Shown here one piece after another: positions 6,976 through 11,289 of a stretch of 11,289 nucleotides of DNA; position 1 is the stretch's first letter; each line of letters begins with the position of its first letter. This stretch comes from an uncultured Lachnospiraceae bacterium. GTDB lineage: Bacteria > Bacillota > Clostridia > Lachnospirales > Lachnospiraceae. A program made the position numbers and the translations under genes. The stretch lies in the NCBI GenBank assembly GCA_910586095.1, contig CAJUHQ010000112.1, forward strand, positions 1 to 11,289, given 5' to 3'. Below the pieces are notes generated by a model. That model did not search any database. It worked only from the letters and a program-made list of their open reading frames with translations, and had not been told where the DNA came from.

Positions 6976-9692
6976 TCACCTCTGACGAATCAACAGCACT
7001 TTTCCTGTAATACCACTTTTGCAGGTAGGTTTTTTTGTCTGATCGGAATATACTGACATTTCCCTTTCAAGCGTAGTTGCCACCTCTATCACTAGCCTGT
7101 TTTCACCGATTTGCGCCGCCTGTGACAAATCGTATACATAAGTTGGAACGATTTGGATACCGAGGCTTATATCATTCAAAAATACTTCCATACCTTCTGC
7201 GGCATCCGTTATCACCAAAACAGCTTCTTTTGCATCTGAAATATATATTGTGCGCTCATATCTTACAAATCCAGAAAACAAGGGACTTTCCTCGCAGAGC
7301 TTATCTGGAAGATTGATAAGTTTTTCTTCAAAAAACGCTGGATAGTTAATGCTTTTGCAAATACTTCGCTTCCAGTTTTCTGAAATATCTTCTTCTCTTG
7401 CGCCAGATTCCTTTAAAGCTGCCAACTTTTGCTTAGGAATATATCCCATTTGCTGTGTCTCATTCAGATCAAAAATAACGATCATGCTCTCCCTTGGCTC
7501 CAAACAAAGTTTGAGCTTATTCTCATTCATTTTCAATGGATAGATCTGATTATTCCATGCATCATAACCATAAATATTTCTAGGATTTCCGGTACATCTA
7601 CAAATCCCTTCCGCCAATATACAGTCCCCTACATATTTATGTTCTCCCTCATTTACAAACAAAAGCACTCCACTTTGATCTTTATGTTCATAATGACACA
7701 TTCTAATCCGGTTGTTTGCTGGAAGGAGCGTCATTTCAGATTTTTCACTAGAAGATGCCATTACTTCAAGTTCTTGATAAGTTGTTCGTTTTGCATGTTC
7801 TAGTTTTTGCTCGAGACTGTTTTTTTCCTGCCTTTTCTCTATCTCACAGATTTTTGTTGGCTTTCGTTCCATAAAAAGAATATCTATGCCTGCCAGACAC
7901 ATTTCATCAACTGCATCCGCAAATGCTTCTGTAATATAATTTGTTGGTGGTATAATAATCATGCTATATTCCTGTGTATTGACCTTTAGTTTCCCCTGAT
8001 TGATGGCAGTTTTGTAAAACTTTCTTTCTGCAAATACATCTTGTGGAATAATGTCATAATCAATTTGATGGTCATACAAAATCCTTGCGGTCTGCCCGCT
8101 TCGTTCCTCTGATCCTGTCCAGTCTGCCTCGCCGTCATACATAATGGCAACATGTACAATCCGCTTTCCGCCGCTAATTAGCTCGCAGACTCTGTTCATA
8201 TATCCCATCAAAGCTCCAAAATGTCGATATTGTGGATGATTCCCATGAGCATAAAAATGGGGTGGGCAGTCTGGATCAGGAAATTTTTTGGCCGAAAATG
8301 CATGGGGCACATAATAATTCACGCCTCGCACCATAAAATGGTCAGCCAAATATTTTTCAAGCTGCACGCCTTCTTCCCATCCATAATTTCCAAAAATCTC
8401 ACACATAGAATTTCCATTTTTTCTGGATTCAATAGACGCAGCCGACGATGCAAGCTTCGCCAATACATAATGATAAAAATTTCCATTCCTATGTTGAAAG
8501 CCCCCATAATTATAGTTTAGGTCCTCTCCCTGAGGCATCACTTGACCACCAATATCGTCAATTCCTGCCATGTCCTGACCTCTCAGTCCTCTGAAATAAT
8601 GTCCCAGCGAACAACCAAGCCGCGAATGGTGATCGTCATCTTCTATGAGATGACCAATGTATTCAACTCCATGACTACGACACCAGCCTCCAATCTGCTC
8701 TGAAAAGTTTTTCTGCACTAGCCTCGTAACAGTATCCATATAGCAATAACGAATCTCTGCTGTCAGATCTGGATCACTGCCATTCTCCCATAAAAGTGCA
8801 AGCTTCCAAAGTCCCTCTTTCCCCAGTTTTTGTTTTAGCAGCTCTTCAGCTTCCTCACTCCACGGCAAATCTGTCATAGTTCCCAGTGCATCTTCGTACG
8901 CATACAGATGTCCGTTTCCCATTTCTGGTTCGTCAGAGAAAAAACCAGAAATCGTAGTTCCAAATAAATCCTTATAGTGAGCATAATGTGGCTCATATAC
9001 TGCATCAATTAGTATCCGGCAAGAATCGCGTTTCATCATATTAATATAAGACCAACGGCATCCGAAATTTCTTGACAAATGTAAGGTATAAACCTTCCAT
9101 TTTCCCTCTGGTGCCTGCCAAACCATCCCTTTTTTCGTAGCGATATTTCTTAAATCAATTCGCCTGCCTTCCTTTGTAAACCCATCTGTCTCTTTAGAAA
9201 CCTCAACTGCAAAGATTTCCAACAACCTGTCATCCTCAAATATCTTCGGCTCTTCGTAAAACATCTCATTTTCAATTGACAATATCTCAAATGGGTCGGG
9301 ATGCCAAAGCTGCTCTGATGGAATATGGAGGGTACCATTTCCTTCTACTTCCATAATCCGACAACAGATGCTCTGTCTATGCAACGTGTCAGGCTTGTCT
9401 TCTAATGCGCCGTTGGCATATCCAGTAGGAAAGTGACTATCGTCCAGAATCCACACTTTCATCCCACGTTTAACTGCTTCATCCAGGATAATATCCATAT
9501 ATCCTTCCACCACTTGTCACCGCAGAAATCTGGGTGGGGTCTACTTTCTACGCATACCGCTCCGATTCCCGCAGTATGAATCACTCTCATATACTCCCGC
9601 AATATGGCTTCCTCCTCGCCATGTAGCCAAAAGAATGGAAAAATGTAATTTTCTCCCTGACAGGACAGAAGCTTTTTTATCTTTTTGCTCAT
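6976..9692 (-). pseudogene. GH106-like glycoside hydrolase, split by a 2-base frameshift
   Basis: This is a predicted cytoplasmic glycoside hydrolase, related to family 106 alpha-L-rhamnosidases; no signal peptide is seen. Translation should begin at ATG 9692, with GAGAGG 6 bases upstream. It reads FWLHGEEE (residues 22-28) and ESRPHPDF to WWKD (64), then loses frame in an ATATAT run at 9497-9502 and stops at 9459. Removing one AT joins it to MDIILDEAVKRGMKVW and an open frame to 6976, giving 904 residues, a normal family length. Later landmarks in joined numbering are FFSDEPE (250-256), GHLIEDDDHH (346-355), EIFGNYGWEEG (431-441) and a C-terminal galactose-binding-like domain from about 790. 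Acidic residues in these blocks are candidate catalytic or metal-binding positions. The long frame also has an ATG at 9513, but it lacks the N-terminal barrel strand. A sequencing error is possible. Confidence 0.75.
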
Positions 9693-9797
9693 ACGAATCC
9701 TCTCTCTTTATACCTTGAAGCTCTTATTTTATATGGACTGTTCGATTTTAATGTTTATTAGCGATTTTTCCTTTTAATTTTTCTATATCAATCACCT

Positions 9798-9835
9798 CAA
9801 AAATGCCCCTCTCATGCATACATGATTGGAGCATT
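9798..9835 (-). terminator. Intrinsic terminator after the glycine-zipper gene
   Basis: On the minus strand AATGCTCC (9828-9835) pairs with GGGGCATT (9802-9809), 8 pairs including one G-U. An inner hairpin TCATG-TATG-CATGA sits within the loop, and a run of five T follows. It begins 4 bases after the stop at 9840 and separates that gene from the hydrolase downstream. Confidence 0.8.
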
Positions 9836-9839
9836 ATCA

Positions 9840-10483
9840 TTAGAATCCAAGCAGACTTGCCAGACCTCGTGCAAGAGATTTAATACCACTAACTACTACA
9901 TGACCGACTGATTTCACAATCTCAACGGCCTTGTCACGCACTTTTTGGACGCCCTTCACAACAGCCTGCCCAACCTTTGAACCAGCCATATATCCAACAG
10001 TACCGCCAATGAATCCGCCAACAGAAACAATTGCAGTTTCTACTACTTCTTCTCCGTCGATAGATTCTCCATTCCAAACCTTTGTTGCGATAGACATTCC
10101 AGCACCAACGACAGCACCTTGCAAACAAGCATATCCGGCCTGTTTACCGATTCCTAACGCTATATCTTTCGCAACATAATCATTCCAATCGGCATCCATA
10201 AAGTTGTCTTTTTGTGCCTGTTCTTGCAGCTCTTTGGTCAGAGGCTTACTCTTTACATCTCCGTCACCGATAGTCGAGGTAACCGTCTTATTAGGAAAAT
10301 GTGTATTGATATAGATAATCTAGTTTTTAAACTTACCATCCATTCTCTCATCTCAATTATTTTGTCCCATTTACCACCAACATTCTTGTTATTATCGCTA
10401 ACATTTTTAATAATGCTCTGCCAAAATATTTCTTTGTTAAAAAACTCCAAATCTCTAAGGACTTGGAGACCAATCTCTATCAC
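9840..10483 (-). pseudogene. Glycine-zipper-like hypothetical protein, apparently frameshifted
   Basis: I do not recognise the function. The C-terminal part (from ATG 10199, 119 residues) is rich in Gly, Ala and Val. It has small-residue repeats such as GGFIGGTVGYMAGSKVG, typical of glycine-zipper or membrane-associating helices, and then an amphipathic basic tail (KSVGHVVVSGIKSLARGLAS). ATG 10199 has no ribosome site and its frame stays open upstream to about 10325 without a start codon, so it is not a natural start. A second frame from GTG 10483 (I-E-I-G-L-Q-V-L-R-D-L-E-F-F) runs into the same stretch. Dropping one AT from the TATAT run near 10311-10315 joins the two frames into about 215 residues, including KPLTKELQEQAQKDNF. 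GTG 10483 lies just after an in-frame TAG and lacks a clear ribosome site, so the true N-terminus may also be lost. The gene ends in a strong terminator. Confidence 0.55.
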
Positions 10484-10497
10484 CTTCTATTTTTTAA

Positions 10498-11023
10498 TTA
10501 TACCAATTCCAGTTCTCTACTCTTAATCATTGCAGATATAACTTTTATATCATTATCTATAGCTGCTGCTATTTGTTCTAGTATAAATCCTTTATTATAC
10601 ATACCAATAATAATTTTTGTTTTCTCCCTAGCTTCGCCAATCGCAATACCCTTATCCTCGATTCCCTGACTCAAATTACATATGACGCTCATATCTTTTC
10701 TAATATTCTCTTCAATAGGAATATCATACTCATTTGGCTCATCCTTTTGTGCTTCTATATTTATGATAATCTGTGTAAGGCCATCTTTTATTCGTACATA
10801 AAAAACGATGTCAAATCTTATCAGGCCCTCATTAATCTCAACATTTTCTGATTAAAACCGACAACTCTTCGTTCTTCTTTTTTAACTCTTATTGGTAAAT
10901 CCTGATTCAACTGGAATCACACTGATAAAAGGTTCTCCTTCAATAAAAGAAACGTTTCGCACTGGCATCATACTACGCTTTCTTATCTGTTGTTTTTGCT
11001 GCATTTTTCGCTTCTATGTCCAC
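10498..11023 (-). pseudogene. Decayed Rpn-family (PD-(D/E)XK) nuclease/transposase-like gene
   Basis: Intact relatives are recombination-promoting nuclease-type proteins, often labelled PD-(D/E)XK nuclease family transposase, of about 300 residues. Here GTG 11023, with AGGAGG upstream, begins D-I-E-A-K-N-A-A-K-T-T-D-K-K-A. A TAG follows at codon 17 (10973-10975), then Y-D-A-S-A-K-R, all matching my memory of the family N-terminus. A deletion and frame change lead to FIEGEPFISVIPVE (about 10910-10950), then KEERRVVGFNQ in another frame. A final open segment of 116 residues runs from 10848 to the stop at 10498. That segment keeps INEGLIRFDIVF, INIEAQ (nuclease-core Asp and Glu) and CNLSQGIEDKGIAIGEA, but skips about 120 central residues at EYDIP. 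With at least one nonsense codon, two deletions and two frame changes it cannot be functional. Only the tail from ATG 10692 remains as a 64-codon ORF. Confidence 0.75.
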
Positions 11024-11084
11024 AGGTCTCCTCCTTTTTGCATATGATATCGTCATTTACAAAAAGATATATGATCACACCCAT

Positions 11085-11113
11085 ATTATATCGTACTCTT
11101 TGTTTTAAAACAA
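11085..11113 (-). promoter_or_regulatory. Candidate promoter of the decayed Rpn gene
   Basis: On the minus strand TTGTTT (11108-11113) and a perfect TATAAT (11085-11090) are 17 bases apart. Transcription would begin near 11078, about 55 bases before the GTG at 11023. The -10 and spacing are ideal; the -35 matches consensus at only 3 of 6 positions. It may still drive RNA through the pseudogenes downstream. Confidence 0.6.
11100..11113. repeat. 14-base perfect palindrome over the -35 element
   Basis: TTGTTTTAAAACAA is a perfect 14-base palindrome that covers the candidate -35 of the Rpn promoter, a position where a dimeric repressor could act. Being AT-rich, it could also arise by chance. No regulator gene is seen in the window. 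Confidence 0.35.
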
Positions 11114-11207
11114 CAAGAACTTCCTTCGTTTCTATATTATCTTCCAAAATGATTACCCTCGGCACATATCCATAATATCTGCAAACCAACATCTCTAATG
11201 CCGGAAA

Positions 11208-11289
11208 TTAGTATTTCTCATAAGGAAATAATGCATCAAAATCCTTTTCTGTCCTTATTTCAATTCCCTCTCCTGCTTTCACCATCGCA
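11208..11289 (-). CDS. 3' end of an unrecognised gene at the right edge
   Basis: A frame enters from the right edge, reads A-M-V-K-A-G-E-G-I-E-I-R-T-E-K-D-F-D-A-L, then F-P-Y-E-K-Y, and stops at TAA (11208-11210). An ATG at 11285 could in principle begin a 25-residue peptide, but more likely this is the C-terminus of a longer protein lying outside. I do not recognise the family. The same frame stays open after the stop, down to 10983 (F-P-A-L-E-M-L-V-C-R-Y-Y-G-Y), so the TAA might be a nonsense mutation in a longer decayed gene. That downstream stretch crosses the Rpn promoter and start, so its lower part is probably not coding. No terminator is seen between 11023 and 11208. Confidence 0.35.
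   Translation of the reverse strand, partial: AMVKAGEGIEIRTEKDFDALFPYEKY

Noticed and set aside
9503..9513. ATG 9513 as the real start of the glycoside hydrolase
   Set aside because: The conserved first strand of the barrel lies upstream in the other frame, which has its own ribosome site at 9692; the 9513 start has no such support.
10253..10330. Last 26 codons of the frame from GTG 10483 as a real C-terminus
   Set aside because: This stretch reads better in the neighbouring frame that continues into the glycine-rich part.
10492..10515. Extended -10 TGGTATAAT as promoter of the glycine-zipper gene
   Set aside because: It lies within the Rpn tail and would place transcription start only about 7 bases before GTG 10483, with a poor -35, so I do not list it.
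1..11289. CRISPR array, tRNA, rRNA, riboswitch or complete insertion sequence
   Set aside because: I saw no regularly spaced repeats, no cloverleaf or rRNA sequence, no recognisable riboswitch core and no transposase with terminal repeats.

Overview
The window looks like accessory DNA from a low-GC Firmicute, most likely a gut Clostridia/Lachnospiraceae-type genome. The reasons are AT-rich sequence, strong AGGAGG-type ribosome sites, occasional GTG starts, and families that I recall as common there: a GH106-like hydrolase and an Rpn/PD-(D/E)XK 'transposase' with the CNLSQGI tail. This taxonomic call is inference from family memory, not a search. Every gene I can support lies on the minus strand, so transcription runs from high to low coordinates.

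Positions 1-5348 hold a type I restriction-modification operon in the order hsdM, hsdS, hsdR. hsdM and hsdS overlap by 14 bases. The hsdR ribosome site lies inside the last codons of hsdS. hsdR runs off the left edge after 873 codons with no stop. All three reading frames look intact, with methyltransferase, endonuclease and DEAD-box translocase motifs present. A 27-codon ORF ends one base before the hsdM start.

Positions 5548-6761 hold two intact small genes. The first is a SRAP/YedK-type abasic-site DNA-protein crosslinking protein, whose start I correct to a GTG so that the catalytic Cys is residue 2. The second is a RimJ/RimL-like GNAT acetyltransferase. They are probably cotranscribed.

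Positions 6776-11023 are a run of decayed genes. In transcription order these are: an Rpn-family nuclease with a nonsense codon, deletions and frameshifts; a glycine-zipper-like hypothetical protein split by a frameshift and followed by a good terminator; a GH106-like glycoside hydrolase split by a 2-base AT insertion; and a 46-codon fragment of an MTA/SAH-nucleosidase-like gene. The right edge carries the 3' end of an unrecognised gene.

I see no CRISPR array, tRNA, rRNA or complete insertion sequence. I do not find a convincing new multigene system. The value of the window is in the hidden gene remnants and the corrected starts and frames.
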